A stretch of DNA of 64,000 nt, taken from Stereum hirsutum FP-91666 SS1. Lineage: Eukaryota; Basidiomycota; Agaricomycetes; Russulales; Stereaceae. A program made the translations under genes and the position numbers. Location: NCBI RefSeq assembly GCF_000264905.1, contig NW_006763133.1, positions 3,109,152 to 3,173,151 of the forward strand. The letters are read 5' to 3'. How positions within the stretch are numbered: the stretch's first letter is position 1; each line of letters starts with the position of its first letter. Shown here one piece after another: positions 14,504-26,746 of the stretch. Below the pieces are notes generated by a model that worked only from the letters and a program-made list of their open reading frames with translations, was not told where the DNA came from and did not search any database.

Positions 14504-16556
14504 CTACAATGAGCCGTCTGCTTCCTCGCCATCTCCATGCGTTGCCTGGGTGAACGTCGTATTCATCGTCTCTGACCTCAATAGCGGAGCCCTTGCTACC
14601 AATGACTCCTCTGACGACGCCAACATCGAATATCCCGCGCCTTCCTTCTCTTTACCCTTTCCTTTCCCGCTCCCGCCATCCTGTTCATCTATCGGTGATG
14701 ATACCGACGGTTCGGAGACGATACTTGATCCGATACTCATTTGACGCGAACCGAGCTCGACAGGCACCGTGAGACTCGGGTTTGCTGAGGCTGACGAAGA
14801 CGGAGTAGGAGTAGCAGGAGGGTGAGGTGCCCCGCGTAGGTCTACCGGTTCGCCTGGTTCATCATGAGCATTTTCATGGCCGACCGATACGTCGCTAACC
14901 GCCGCCTCTTCAGCTGGTTCTGGTGAAGGAACAATGACAGGTGTAATGGTTCCAGGTATGGGTTGCGGTGTAGCTGGGGATGGAGGGGTGGATCCGTTAG
15001 GCGGTGTGGGATTGGCGGAGGCACCTGGACGAGTAGTGCTGATCGGAGAAGGTGAAGCAGAGTGAGAGGAAGCAGGTACACGGTCTCCCGCTGCATTGAA
15101 GGAGATTGAGATTGAGGAGGAGTGAGCTGCGGCACTTGGCTCCTCGGAGGCTGGCTGAGCTGGCTCCTCGCTCGGTGATTGCGCAGCACTGGAACCTTCA
15201 CCACCGTTCTGTGTTCGTTGTTGAGCTTCACGACGCTGCTGTTCCTCGTGCTCGAGAAGTGAAAGTCGCATGGCTTCCATGACCATCAGCTGGAGCGGAG
15301 ATATGCATCAGTGAGATATTCTCAGCTATAGCAATCCACTATGATATGTAACGTGGATACATACCTCTTCCAGATCTTGTCCTCCTAGTCCCATAGATCC
15401 CAATAAGTGATTGAGCTCATTTTGCTGCCGCCTACGTGATCTCCGACTTCCCGAGCCATCGCCAGTAGCAGGCTCGCCACCTTCGGCTGGGAGTGCATGC
15501 ACGCGGCCACTGGTGACTCCGACAGGAATAAGTCGATCGCCAACTTGCCTCATGATGATACGTCTGTTGGCACGCCGAGCAGCAGCAGCCTTAACTGCTG
15601 CCAGTTTAGATTCCCAGTCGGGACGTATTTGATCTGAACCGTGTACTCCCTTGAGTCTAAACTTCTCCAAGATGTTAATGGAAGAACAAATACCTGTAGT
15701 GACAACCTCGCTACTGTCCGCACCGAAGCTCTTGCGGCGCTTCTGCATTCCGATGGGTGGTTGCTCGTTCGAGCCCTGCTCGGGCCAAGACGGAGCATTC
15801 TGACGGATACCCATCAGAGGCGAGAGGGAGCTTCAGAGGTGGCACGATATGCGAGCAAAGACAGCAACTCACCCATCCCTCGCTTCCAATACCTGCACGC
15901 CATCGAGGAGGAGTATATACAACGCCGAAATATTCTTGGACACAATATGGACAGCATGCGGGATCAGACTGGAGGTGAGTGACGGTGGGCTCGGAGCGTT
16001 TGATTTGGACAAAACATTCGGTACAAATGGCTTGATCGCAACATCGTGACTTGTTGATATTAGAGGGGTAATACTGGAAAAAGCGAGTGTAGAGAGGGGA
16101 GTCATGCGAGCAGGATGGGTTGACGGTGACGTAATAAGCAAGTGAGGGGGACATGAGCAAAGACGATGGACGTACTAGGAAACAAATTGGGCATTCTACA
16201 GCGCCACGGTAGATGGCAGCCTCCGGCGAGCGTGTAACATCCTTGACGTTACTTGGCCGCTTGTGATGTCCGTGCTTGGAAGTGCTAGAGGCCTCTGAGC
16301 GTATGGATTCGGTCGCGTCACCGTTTAGATTAGGTGGCTCCTTCCGAGCTGCCAGTATCCGTTCGTCGTCCCAGGAGGGGTCATAGTCCTCGAGTGGGCG
16401 GTAAAATGGAGCGAGCTTACGCTCGCAGATGAGTTGGCCGACAATCGACTCATTCCAGTCCCTTTGACCGGTGTAAACGCCCTGCGGGGTAAGAAACCCA
16501 AAATCTACGGTGTCGTCATGGGGGCCACGTCCTGACGAGGACGCACTGTTCCCCAT
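14504..16556 (-). CDS. SIP5: SIP5-family RING-like zinc-finger protein
   Basis: Homologue of yeast Sip5, which interacts with the Snf1 kinase and the Reg1/Glc7 phosphatase. Five exons (16556-16176, 16073-15873, 15799-15694, 15633-15365, 15289-14504) give 580 aa. The N-terminus MGNSASSSGRG begins with Met-Gly-Asn, a possible N-myristoylation site. The diagnostic zinc-binding block is CPICFLYYPSNINKSRCC, then QAICTECFVQIKR and ACCPYCVQEYFGVVY. Downstream lies a basic Arg/Ala-rich helix and a region around EELMVMEAMRLSLLEHEE that looks like a ubiquitin-interacting motif (inference). The long C-terminus is Ser/Pro/Thr-rich and low complexity. The exon 2/3 junction, acceptor at 15800, was chosen because it is the only phase-compatible one. 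Confidence 0.9.
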
Positions 16557-17150
16557 CGTTGTCGTGAACGATGAGAGAGAAAGGAAGAAGATGGCGAGAG
16601 GGAAACGGAGAAGGCTGGAGAGAGCAAGGGCGCTTGAAACCGACTCGTGCAGCAGTTGCTCGTATTCCGGGGACGTCCACCCTTGCCTTTCTCGGACCCT
16701 CAGGCTGTGCCACTCGTTGTCTCAACCGTTCCACTCCGTCATCATACCTCGACCGTCACCAGAAAATATGCCTCAATATCTTCAGCATGCTCTAGATTGC
16801 TTCGCTGAAATTTCTGGGTGGTTATATTTTCGCTCCACAATTTGATACGTCGTGCGCAATCCCCGCACCCGCACCGACCGCCACCCAACCGCCACCTTTA
16901 CGATATCCTTGCGATGTCCCTCTGAAGGCGTTTCTTCACATGCTTCGGCGAAATACTTTTGTCGATATCTGGTTGGCAATATCGTTCAGAACATTATCAT
17001 AGCCAGGTCCAACGGCTCACAACCGCCCTGATCGTGAGCGTATGAGTACTCAGCCCACGCAGATAAGGATAACAACGTATAACAACCTCAATATCCTGGT
17101 CGTACAGCTGACCTCCCAGGATCCCACCTCCCAACTATCCCACCACCACC
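16557..17150. promoter_or_regulatory. Divergent promoter region SIP5 / metallo-hydrolase
   Basis: 594 bp between the two start codons. No strong TATA box or named motif seen. A Pro/Ala/Cys-rich patch around 16850-16900 is just local GC-rich sequence. Confidence 0.45.
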
Positions 17151-18320
17151 ATGTCAGCCTGTTTCTCTGCTCTCACCTCTTGTCTGCCTACCGTTGGATG
17201 GCAGGCACCTAGGACCGCGGCTTTCGTCGCATATCGTCTGAACGCTACGACGTTCCTCATTAACGAGCCCGACGATATTTATGGCGAATCTCCATATATC
17301 TATGCGCTCATGAACTATGCGACGAATACGATCGTGCTTATTGATACCGGGTGTGGAGGACATACGAGGCGTCCTGGGATTTCCGTGAAGAGTCTGCGGG
17401 AGTTCATTGAGACCATTCCGGTCGACGTGAACGGGAAGAGGCCGATAAACGAGGGAGGGAAGATGAAGTATGTGATAGTCATCACACACTGCCATTACGA
17501 CCATATCCGTCAGTCTTCTATTTCTCGAGTCATACCTATACTTACACAAAAACTCTTCTGTTTGGCTTGGCCGTGTACAGTGGGAACTGAGGGCTTCGCG
17601 GATACCCCTATCCTCTCGTCCGGGAACGACCCATCCTTCTTGACTCCCGACCAACTCCAATACTCCTCTCTTTGCGCGTATCTCGGTATCAAGCTGCCCA
17701 AGTACACACCTACGCTCGTTCCTCACGGATATTCCATTCCCCAGTCGCCCCATGTGCATGTTTTGCATACGCCGGGGCACACACCCGATGAGGTGGCGAT
17801 CTGGGACGAGTCCGAGGGTATGCTGTATGTTGGAGATACACTGTATGACGGCATGCCGGTATGATGACCTCTCGAACTTCTGACTTGAAGAAGAGTCCTG
17901 ATTTCTGTACAGATCGCGTTCAGCATGGAAGGCAACCTCTTCGATTGGTTCGACACAATCGACTACCTGATGTCCTTCGTCCAGACTAAAACCTCCCAAG
18001 CCCTCGCATCCTTCGCAAACTCTCCTACCTCCCCCATCTCCGAGAAATCCAGGTTACTTTCTCCTGGTCCGGCCCATTGGGCCAGCCGCGGCGTCCTCAT
18101 CCAATGTGGTCACGCCACCGCCGGCATCCCCGCTCTCGAGATGCTCGAAGCAACTAAGTCGTTCATGCGAGACGTCGTAGAGGGAAGGGAACCGTTAGTA
18201 GGGACACATAAGAGGAGGACTTCGACGTATCTGGTGTATAGGCAGGCGAGTGGGAGGTTTGCCTTGGATTGTCCCGAAAAGTTGATTTTGGAGGCGAGGA
18301 AGGGGTATGAGTTAGACTGA
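17151..18320 (+). CDS. Metallo-beta-lactamase-fold hydrolase
   Basis: Three exons (17151-17508, 17581-17858, 17913-18320) encode 347 aa. Metal ligands expected for the fold are visible: HCHYDH at residues 113-118, the His of HTPGHTPDEV, the Asp of LYVGDTLYDG and the His of IQCGHATAG. An early strand VLIDTGCGG precedes them. The first junction completes DHILGTEGF in frame. No signal peptide or targeting sequence is evident, so a cytosolic enzyme is likely. The substrate cannot be inferred; the family includes thioesterases, lactonases and many uncharacterised hydrolases. It is divergent from SIP5. Confidence 0.88.
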
Positions 18321-19741
18321 GTGGTTTACAAGGATAAAATGTTAAAGAAACAGCCAGTGTAGTTCTCCTATGTTTTTCTCTGGGTTAATTGGAGTGATCT
18401 TTGGGCATCCCGCGTCGTGCACGCAATAACTGTCTATGCACATGACTTTCTTCCTCTCCACTGACATCGACCGCCCTGGTCCCTTCATCGATTTTGAACT
18501 GCCCCACAAGTACCTCCATCCAATCTCTCCCTCCCATATAATAGCACTCACGGACGCAACGTTCAGCCACACAGCGACCGAATTGAAAACTACTCCCAAA
18601 CTCGGGCAGAACCCATGCATATACAAAGCGAGCACGGCGACGAAAGCGATAAATCACATAACACAAGTGGATGCGTAGGCGGCTGCCGCCCGTATGTGGA
18701 AGAGAACCAGTACGTATGTGGGGACGATGATGAGTGGATGGGATGGGCTGGGCTGGGCTGTTAACAGGTTCAAACGCCTAAGGGTGTCCTTGGCTTTGGG
18801 CGCAAGCAAATATCGAGATCAGAGTCATAGATACAGGAAAAGAGCAGGTGACAAAAGTGAGGGCATACGATACTGTTATATCCTGTCTGCATATGTGAGA
18901 CATGGGTTCCATCATGGAATCGGCAAGGGAACAAAAGCGGGAGGGTGAACAAAATAATCGTGGCCCAAGCTTTAACGAAGACTCGGCCACGAGCCCCAGA
19001 GTTCTTGGCTCAAGGGGTGACGGAGACGTCAAGGTAAAGGAGGGCATTACTTAGAGGTCGCTGTGGGTCCGAGGAGTTTGAAGTAATGCGCTCCGACTCT
19101 CAAAACTGGGTCGGCGAGTGCGGCACAGGCAAAAGGTTGTGGCCCACAGCGGCTCGCAGGTTCTGGGTAAGTAAAACCGGTCGCGCGCCTTACCGCATGG
19201 CTGTGTAAAACGTAGAGAGTATCTGAGGGTGAATGTTTAACTTCAGACTCCGGTTGTCGAAGGAGTTTGGAAAGCTCCTTGAACGCCGCGAATGCGGGAA
19301 CCTCAATGACAGGACCATTTCTGGCTCTCCGTAGAGGTCTCCCTAGATCAGAGTATGACATATGGGTCCATATATAACGGTGTAAATACCTGTTCGAGTT
19401 CAGCGGCGAATGTTAGAACCCTCGATCAAACACGCAGCTGGAGTCAAGGTACGAGCTGGTACGAGTGTGAACATTCAACTGCAGAAAGGGGCTTACGGCT
19501 ATTCCCGACGAACCTTGACGGAGAAAGTTCGAGCGATCCGGTCCGGACCGGGGCCACAAAACGCGGTCCAACGAGGCATCGCTATCGAAGTTAAACCCAG
19601 ACATGTACAATGCATACCAAACGTATCAGCCGGAAGCCACTAGTACTTGACATACAACTCTAGTAAAGGTAAAGAACAAAAATACAACACACTCGGTCAA
19701 TACATACCCCTGCAACTCAAAGAAACGAAACGGCGATTATA
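18321..19741. other. Intergenic region without supported gene
   Basis: About 1.4 kb. The open frames present (for example 19047-19361 minus, 104 codons) lack family features, splice-consistent neighbours or a compositional signal. Nothing else recognised. Confidence 0.4.
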
Positions 19742-20404
19742 CTATTCCGTGCTCAAGATAGAGAATGGGATCCCTTTACCACCAGCGTAAAATATACACC
19801 TACCAGCGCCTCCAAACGCTCTAGCGGCGTCATAAACCCTATCATACAACTCTCTCTCCCCCATTGCTCCCACTCCCATCCCATCATCCAACACCACCTG
19901 CCCGTTCGAATCCCCACTAGAACCCTGATCCTGTCCCGCCGGTCTCGGTTGGTCCAGGGTCCTCAATAACCATATACACCACCTCTCGTTATTCCATTCC
20001 CGCTTCGCCCTCCCGTTCACTGACGGGAAGTTTCTCACCCACTGCGCCACCTCCTCTGTACTCGATTCACAGACATAAGGCCGCGGAAGGACGACACAGC
20101 CAACAAACGTGGGGTCATCCGCAGGTGAAATCATATCGTGTCGATGATAGGAATACCACTCGCGTGTGGCGGGGTTCTGTTTGATTTCGGAGAGTAGGAC
20201 GCGGCCTGTTGGCAGTTTTGTGGGCGACATGACGAGTTTCCAGCGGTATACGTTGCGGGTGGGGGTTATGTAGAGGGCAATAAAGAAGTACGAGGTTCTA
20301 CTCCGCAAGACGGCAGAATGTAGTCACAAAGGGAACACGAGCAACGTCAGAGACACATAAATCGTGCCGACGGAACTAAGGACTCACGATACAGTCTCGG
20401 ACAT
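19742..20404 (-). CDS. DUF6914-like basidiomycete protein
   Basis: Two exons, 20404-20388 and 20297-19742, give 190 aa starting MSETVSTSYFFIALYI. The layout matches the small, uncharacterised basidiomycete proteins I know as DUF6914: an N-terminal (Y/F)xALY strand, a Tyr-Arg-Trp-Lys strand, a central VxLPxP segment, an NxxWCIWLLRTL helix and a final Tyr/Ala helix ending GGAGR. No catalytic motif is visible and no function is known. The first exon contributes only 17 nt. The same frame stays open for more than 190 codons upstream of 20404, so a longer N-terminus cannot be excluded; the proposed Met is preferred because family similarity begins just after it. Confidence 0.65.
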
Positions 20405-21238
20405 TTTGACTGTGTGGCACCTGAGGAAACTGAGAGGCTCAGGGCGAGTGAGAATGTACGATGGGGGTTCGCACGTCGAAAGACAAAAGACAAAGGCCGC
20501 TGGGCACCCATGAGTCTCAAAGTGTCCCCCATTTTGTAGTGTCGCGGAATCGGTCCTCGGACAGGGGAAAGAGTGCGAGGAAGAAATAGATCTCTCGATA
20601 TCGGCAACAAAGAGTGGCTCAGGGCGTTGAAACAACACAAACGAGTCGAAGGAACAGCCACGCGGGGCCACGCGGCTGCCATGCGTTCGAGCGCTTACGG
20701 CCACATCGGTCAGATGGCCGTTCCTCCGAACGGACCATGACGCTGCTGACTTGCCAAAAGATGAAAGGAGTGAGGTGAACTGCATGGTGACGGGAGGGCC
20801 TCGTCCCCGTTTGAACCTTCCTATCAGAAAGATAACCCTGGAAAGGAGGCTAGGGAGCGCTAGAGAACGCGGATGAACATTGCCACCCGCCACCGGATAT
20901 ACACAGAGAACGACAAACCGTAAAGTCGTGAGAGTCGTGGCGTAGACGGTGAGGTTGTTGCCTCTCACGTCCAGCACGCGATGGACGAGAAGGTAAGAGT
21001 TCGAACGTGCACGATGAATCTGGGGTGAGACAAAACCGCTTTGTCAAATGCTATAGAAAGTCCAATAAATTGTGTATTAGCAGGTATCAGCACATTGTTA
21101 AAACGTATGTCGCCGTAGGATATCAAAACAGAAACGTAAGTCCGAAAACAAGAAAACATCAGTGTCCGCACTCCCACCCAGTACAGTATATTGCTCTACG
21201 CGCTGCCGTCAGCGATCCGATAATCAAGATGAGATGAT
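20405..21238. other. Intergenic region between DUF6914-like gene and first barrel gene
   Basis: Contains the promoter of the DUF6914-like gene and the 3' flank of the barrel gene. Apart from the open upstream frame noted for the DUF6914-like gene, nothing is recognised. Confidence 0.4.
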
Positions 21239-22238
21239 CTACGAAGATGCAGCGACAACGTCTTCCAAAAACATTCCCAACTGGACGAGAGCCATGTTCG
21301 CGGAATAAATGTTGCCCGATGCTACAACGCCGGTGGCGACGGCGGCCGCGTCCGTTGTGCTGCTTGAGGGTGCCGCGCTACTGGACGAGACGACAGAGCT
21401 GCTGGAGTACGAGGAACTGGAACTGAAGCTGCTACTGCTGCTGCTGCTGCTGCTGGACCAGGTGCTTGAGGACCATGAGGAGCTAGAGCTCCAAGTGGAA
21501 GAGGTTGTCGGAGTAGGTGTGGGCGTAGGCGTGGGTGTCGAGGATGTGGTTGGGGCAACCCAGGTCGAGGACGTAGAAGTGGTAGTAGGCGTCCAGACGG
21601 AAGACGACGAGGTCGCGGCGGTGTCCGAGGCATAACTCCAGGAGCCGTATATGGTTCCGGCATCTTCAGACGCAAAATAATCGAAGAGACCTTGGGAGAA
21701 GTCGAGCGCGTTTTCGGGACATTCTTGACACTAGAAGGGCGGTATTAGCGGAGACTGGGTAAACTAGCATGGGACAACGGTTTGATGAACGCACCTCGTC
21801 CGCAATGGAAGCTGTAGCGGTTTTTCCATTGTACGTGATGGTGATGGCCTCAAAACAATGCGAACCACCGTCCCATTGCTATAGGGTACTCTGTGGTCAG
21901 CCAGATTTACCAAACACCTTCATACAAGCACTTACATGAGTGTTCAGCGCAACAATCTAAGGACGCCAAGTCAGAAAGAATCCAAATTAAGAAAAGCTGG
22001 GCTTTCTCACAAAGTCACTGGCAACGTTCGTCTGCCCGCACGCCCCAAGACCGTCCACAAAGTACGTGAAGCGGGCATTGTCGAAGCTTCGTTTCTCGAC
22101 GCTGGACGTGTCGGGCATTCTTTTTCTATGATCCCTCCTTCTGAACTGGGCATCGTGAGCATCCGCCGCGACAGAGGTGAGGGCTGCCAGGGGGATTGCG
22201 AGCGAGAGCAGGAATGAGAGGCCGGAGAACGCGCGCAT
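21239..22238 (-). CDS. Secreted RlpA-like double-psi beta-barrel protein 1
   Basis: Four exons. The start at 22238 gives a signal peptide (MRAFSGLSFLLSLAIPLAAL) and then a short propeptide-like stretch ending EKR. The barrel domain follows: FDNARFTYFVDGLGACGQ, DFIVALNTHQWDGGSHCF, ITITYNGKTATASIADECQECP and LDFSQGLFDYFA. This is the RlpA/expansin/barwin-like fold seen in many basidiomycete secreted proteins; activity is not predictable from motifs. A long Ser/Thr-rich low-complexity linker follows, including a CTG/AGC-type Ser repeat around 21430-21455 and an alternating Thr-Pro run, then a conserved tail NMALVQLGMFLEDVV. An in-frame upstream Met exists but would bury the signal peptide. Tandem paralogue of the gene at 23163-24295. 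Confidence 0.88.
21428..21456. repeat. CTG trinucleotide tract (Ser codons)
   Basis: Near-perfect ctg repeat on the plus strand, read as serine (AGC/AGT) codons in the Ser-rich linker of the first barrel gene on the minus strand. Confidence 0.7.
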
Positions 22239-23162
22239 GTTTGAGCCGGGATGAAGTGTGGGGTGTAGTGGGGTTTTGTTGTTGGTATAGCCCGAGGGCA
22301 AAAAGCTGCAAGAGCGACACAGAGGAAAATGAAGGACTATTGGCTGAGAATGAGTAAAGACAGCTGCTTAGAGCAAAAAGAAGGAAAAGCGTAAAGCGGG
22401 ACGTGAAGGAACACGGTGCACGTAGACGTTCGGGTTGAAGGAAGAAATCGACGAAACGACGGGGACTCCGCTTACCAAGCACCGCCAAGAGCTCCGGCTT
22501 TGGGGCGCAGGTCTAGGTAAGGCACCCATCAATCGATTCAACCACCCGGTTGGCGCGTTCCCGTAACCTATTTCCGTCATTGAATCAATTCCGCGGTGCG
22601 CATCCCTGTGGTCTTCTGCTCCGGTACTCTGAGCGAGGCCCATGTCTGATTGAGAAATGATAAGTTTGAGCTATCATTGGAGACTTTTCTCAATCTCCAG
22701 GGGTCCCTTCATGCGAAAGGTCGTTGCGACGGACGTTGTCGCATGGCGGCTCCCATCGTCAGACCGGACTTCTCACCGATGAGATGCCAAAGGTTGCTTA
22801 ATCTAACGTGTAAGAAAGACCCCATATCAATCTTAAGGAAAGAGGGCCATTTCGATGGTCAGCGAGGCTGACAATTGTGTGGTAGTGAAAAGTAAGTCGA
22901 ACAGCGGTGACGTCGTGAGCTACAGTTTGAGTAGTCGGTAGGAAAGAAATATGGTATAACTTGAACGGAAGCGAGCCTCCAGCGAAGCGCGAAGCAAGTT
23001 CATCGGGTGAGACGGAGCACAGGTCATAGAATCCGAGAGTCATCATGTCCAGCCAAGTCACGAGCGACAGAGTGAACGGCGTCCTATCATCTCTTCGTGT
23101 ACACACCCCCTCCAGCAACGATAGCGCCCCACTCTTGTCCATTCCTCGTGCACCCTCAAAGA
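22239..23162. other. Spacer between tandem barrel genes
   Basis: 924 bp containing the promoter of the downstream copy and the 3' flank of the upstream copy. No additional gene seen. Confidence 0.45.
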
Positions 23163-24295
23163 TCAAAATGCCTCCTGTTTAGCGATGACTGCATCCTCCA
23201 ACATCCTCCCAAGCTGAATGTTTGCCAGATTCATCGCTTGGACGTTCCCTGCGGCTACCTGTTGTCCCGGCCGCAGCGTGAACGGAGGACCTGGCGTCGG
23301 GATGGGTAGATCGGTCCCATAGACTGTGCTAGTGCTCAAGACGATCACCTTCTCGAGTGAGGTGGTGGGAAGGGAGTCACCGGCGGCGGTGAGGGTGATG
23401 GTGGTGGGATTAACGTTATTTGGGCCGCTAGTTTCGACGAGGACAGTTTCCACGATGGACGTGGTTCCGAGAGTTGGTGTAGCCGTAGCCGTGAGCATAC
23501 CGGAGGACGATGTTGTAGTCGACAAGGTACTCGAGCTGGTAGAGGAGGATGTAGGCGAGGAATACGAGGGTATCTGGTGAAGATTCATAGGGTGCGCAGG
23601 TTTGTCGTCCAGCACGACATCGGATCTCGAGCTTGGGCCACTCCCATATTCCCAACGCCCGTAGATTACGCCAGCACTCTCGGGCGCGAAGTAATCGAAG
23701 AGACCTTGTGAGAAGTCGAGTCCGCCGAAGGGGCATCCTGGGCACTGAAGAGGATCGTCGGTAGGTGAGAGGTGAAAGATAACGGGCGGGGACATACCTG
23801 GTCCATTATCCTTGCCTGAGCCGTTTTGCCATTGGCTGTGATGGTGATACTGGCGAAACAGTGCGATCCTCCATCCCATTGCTATACGATTGGAGAAAAG
23901 GTGAGAATCGTCGACTTCCGCGAGGATCACTGTACGAGTACTAACGGGCGTGTTCAGAGCTACAATCTAACAGCAAGAAATACCAATGAGCACGCGCACA
24001 ACAAAAATGTCGAACGAAGTTCTGTACTCACGAAGTCTCCAGGGCCGTTGAACTGGCCGCACGCCCCCAAACCGTCCGCATAGTAGGTAAACCGTGCGTT
24101 GTCGAAGCGCTTGTCAGTGGGGGGACCATGATCAACAGCGTCCTTGTCTGGTTTTGAACCTTGCTCTGCGGTCTCATTTCCCCGCACAGCTAGAGGGTAT
24201 CTCGAGACATTCGAGCTCCCAACGGCCAGAGACTTGTAAGGAGCGAGCGAGAGCAAGAACGTGAGCATGACCGCGAGGTTGACAAAAGAGTTCAT
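23163..24295 (-). CDS. Secreted RlpA-like double-psi beta-barrel protein 2
   Basis: Paralogue of the neighbouring gene, same orientation and same intron positions: after GDF, after the NTP/NTH codon, and before the CxxC block. Signal peptide MNSFVNLAVMLTFLLSLAPY, then a pro-like segment ending TDKR. The barrel reads FDNARFTYYADGLGACGQ, DFIVALNTPQWDGGSHCF, ITITANGKTAQARIMDQCPG and LDFSQGLFDYFAPESAG. The linker is Ser/Thr-rich and differs in sequence and length from copy 1. The end again carries the shared motif (NLANIQLGRMLEDAV), here followed by a few extra residues. Likely secreted to the cell wall or medium; possible roles include wall remodelling or protease inhibition, neither shown by the sequence. 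Confidence 0.88.
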
Positions 24296-25617
24296 GGCTA
24301 TCGTGAGGTGGCGGGTTCACAACGGGCGGCGGACGGTGAACGATAGTTGGTGAAGACTCCTCCAGAGGTATTGGCGGCTAGGCTGAGAGACAGGTGCGCA
24401 AGCGCTGCGGATTCGACAGAGGTAGATGGCACGTAAGGACCGTTGGTAGATATGAGGAGGTTAGCGATGGATAGCGGTCGTTGTTGTGACCGTCAAGGCT
24501 AGGTGAGAGTGGTTTAGGATGGAGAAGTTGGAAAGCACACCGCGGACCGCCAGAAAAGATGTTGAACTCGAACTGTTCGATCGCTGACGCAACGGAGGCA
24601 ACCCTATCGAAGACGCAGGGTGCTCCGATGTGGCCAAGTCCACGGGCGTCACAAGTATATGACGGAGCTCATTATATCAAGACTCAAGATACTGAAGACC
24701 TCGAGATTCATCATGAGATAGGATCCAAAGTGAAGTAATCGCACAGGAAAACAGGGCAGTTGAGTCTAAGTGCTATGAGACAAGAAGGTGTACTTTGGAG
24801 CCTGAGGCGCTATCCTGTGAAAGGGAAGTTTTTTCTTCTATCTATAGCGATCGCTAGGAATATTCACAGCGCAGCTGTAAGCCATTTGATGTGTACAGGG
24901 GCCCCATGGGTACTGGTGCACTGGTGAGACGATGGAAACAGGACGGAAACAAGTTCAAGTTCAAGTCTGTCCAAATTCGGTCCCCGCACGACCTCGTGGG
25001 AAAGTGGCGCCACGCCGATTGTGGCGCTTCGCTACGGACTTGGAGCTCGGAGTTGGACGTCGACGTTCGCCTTCTCCTCCATGCGAATCACTCAGCTTGA
25101 TATATCCTGTTGTCTAGGTCCTGTGGAATGGGCGACGCACGCAGCAGTACAGACTTCACCCGAGACATTCTCCAAACAAAGTTCCTTTGAATAATATCCT
25201 CGATGTCGTCAAGCATGGACTACTTAGGAGTCGACAACCTTCTGCCAACTACATCAGCTCCTCGCATTTCATTACTTGCAATGGATAGCTCTTATACGCC
25301 TTATAGATCCAGTAATCTCAAATATCTGCAATATCTTTCTCCGTGTCACTTCGGGCTTGTCTCAAAAATCTCGCCCCGATTCAGTGAGTCTCACAATCTG
25401 CCGCTCCGAACTGAGTACCTCCGGTAGATGGTTCCCAGCGTATAGAAAGCGCCCCGCTAAGATTCTGGTACTCTACACCGCTTGCTTGTTTTCCACCACT
25501 ATCCACCGTCTGTATACACTGCTTGAGCGTACTCGGGTTCCTTCCTTGGCCAGCCCCATCGCTCATATTCACCCCTACCATCTGTTTTGGCATATCACAA
25601 CTCGCAAATAACCCATC
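24296..25617. other. Intergenic region without supported gene
   Basis: About 1.3 kb separating the second barrel gene promoter from the next plus-strand gene. No frame with recognisable features. Confidence 0.45.
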
Positions 25618-26517
25618 ATGCCCTCCACAATATCCCTCCAACTTGCGAAGACGCCTTCACAGGCGCTTCCCTCTGCCAAAATGATGAAGTTGACAAGGGT
25701 TATCAAGTCTCTTCGTACGTGCCTTACCTCCTTCGTCTCCCATCGCCCATTTAACTTATTCGCGTCATTATCAACAGGTTTCTTTCGTCGAGCTGCCCTT
25801 CCCTCCACCAAGGAGTCACAACCACCCATCAACATCATTATTCCAGTTTCGGACAAACCTACCATGAACCTTATCCCCGACATACTTCTTTGCGAGAAGG
25901 GGGGCAAGCAGTCGAAGTCTATTCTAAAGTCATCACCAGTCGACATTGGTAGGCTGGCCATCATCCCCGCCCTTGTCCATGCCGAATCAATGGACACACT
26001 CAACACGATGTCATCGACAAACACGGACCTTTCCAAGCTAGAAAGCTCTCCGTCATATTCAACCATTTCGACCACCTCCTCCGCCGACGACCTCTCCTCG
26101 TCCTCCACCATCGAGGAGTTGGACGCGATTGATCCCCGACCAGTAAACCCCGAGAGGGCTTGGAGCCTCGAGTCCCTCCGCTCGTGTATCCGTAAACCGC
26201 GTCCACCAATTCGCCGCATCGTCGCCAAGAAGGCGTCAAAGTGTGTGAGGTTCGGCGCGGTTGTGGAATACGATAGCCCAATCGAGTGTGCAGAGTCGAC
26301 GAATAACTTTGAAGCACGCCAGCTCATACTTCCTGCTATCCCAGACCGTTTGCAATCGAGGACGCACGCTCTGCATCTTAGCTTGATTATTGTTGCGACG
26401 ATGATCCGGTTCCTAATTTACAAGGTATTTGAACCGTGCGGTGAATTGAAAGGCTATTCGATGGAAGTACACCAGCCCATACCAGGCTTCTACGATGCAG
26501 AGGAATGGGATTCGTGA
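25618..26517 (+). CDS. Uncharacterised Ser/Thr-rich protein with C-terminal hydrophobic helix
   Basis: Not recognised. The frame is open from ATG 25618 to the stop at 26517 (299 aa). It contains a perfect intron-like stretch, 25715-25777 (gtacgt...aacag, 63 nt, with a ttaac branch-like site), whose removal keeps the frame, so the main product is probably 278 aa. Visible features: a Ser/Thr/Asp-rich middle, a basic segment RKPRPPIRRIVAKKASK running into CVRFGAVVEYDSP, and a hydrophobic helix (LSLIIVATMIRFLIY) near the C-terminus. The KxVRF-like segment resembles a PP1-docking RVxF motif (inference only). Confidence 0.5.
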   Translation: MPSTISLQLAKTPSQALPSAKMMKLTRVIKSLRTCLTSFVSHRPFNLFASLSTGFFRRAALPSTKESQPPINIIIPVSDKPTMNLIPDILLCEKGGKQSKSILKSSPVDIGRLAIIPALVHAESMDTLNTMSSTNTDLSKLESSPSYSTISTTSSADDLSSSSTIEELDAIDPRPVNPERAWSLESLRSCIRKPRPPIRRIVAKKASKCVRFGAVVEYDSPIECAESTNNFEARQLILPAIPDRLQSRTHALHLSLIIVATMIRFLIYKVFEPCGELKGYSMEVHQPIPGFYDAEEWDS

Positions 26518-26746
26518 TTTTTTTCCGTACTTTTATGCCGACACATACACTGCCCTGCAACGCCTGAGAAGGCTCTATAGACTGTGTAGTACTATCATCT
26601 TCACAATAGAATCATTTTGCACACTCAAACAAGTGTTTTCGCTCTTCTCAAGCCGTGCAGTATGAATGGAGCCAGCAAGTGCAGTATAGCAAGGTACATA
26701 GCGGTGAAGCCAAGGAAGTACAAGAGAACGGAATAAAGAAGAGGTT

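Noticed and set aside
21309..21635. Plus-strand open frame rich in Leu/Glu/Val
   Set aside because: Antisense shadow of the Ser/Thr-rich linker of the minus-strand barrel gene.
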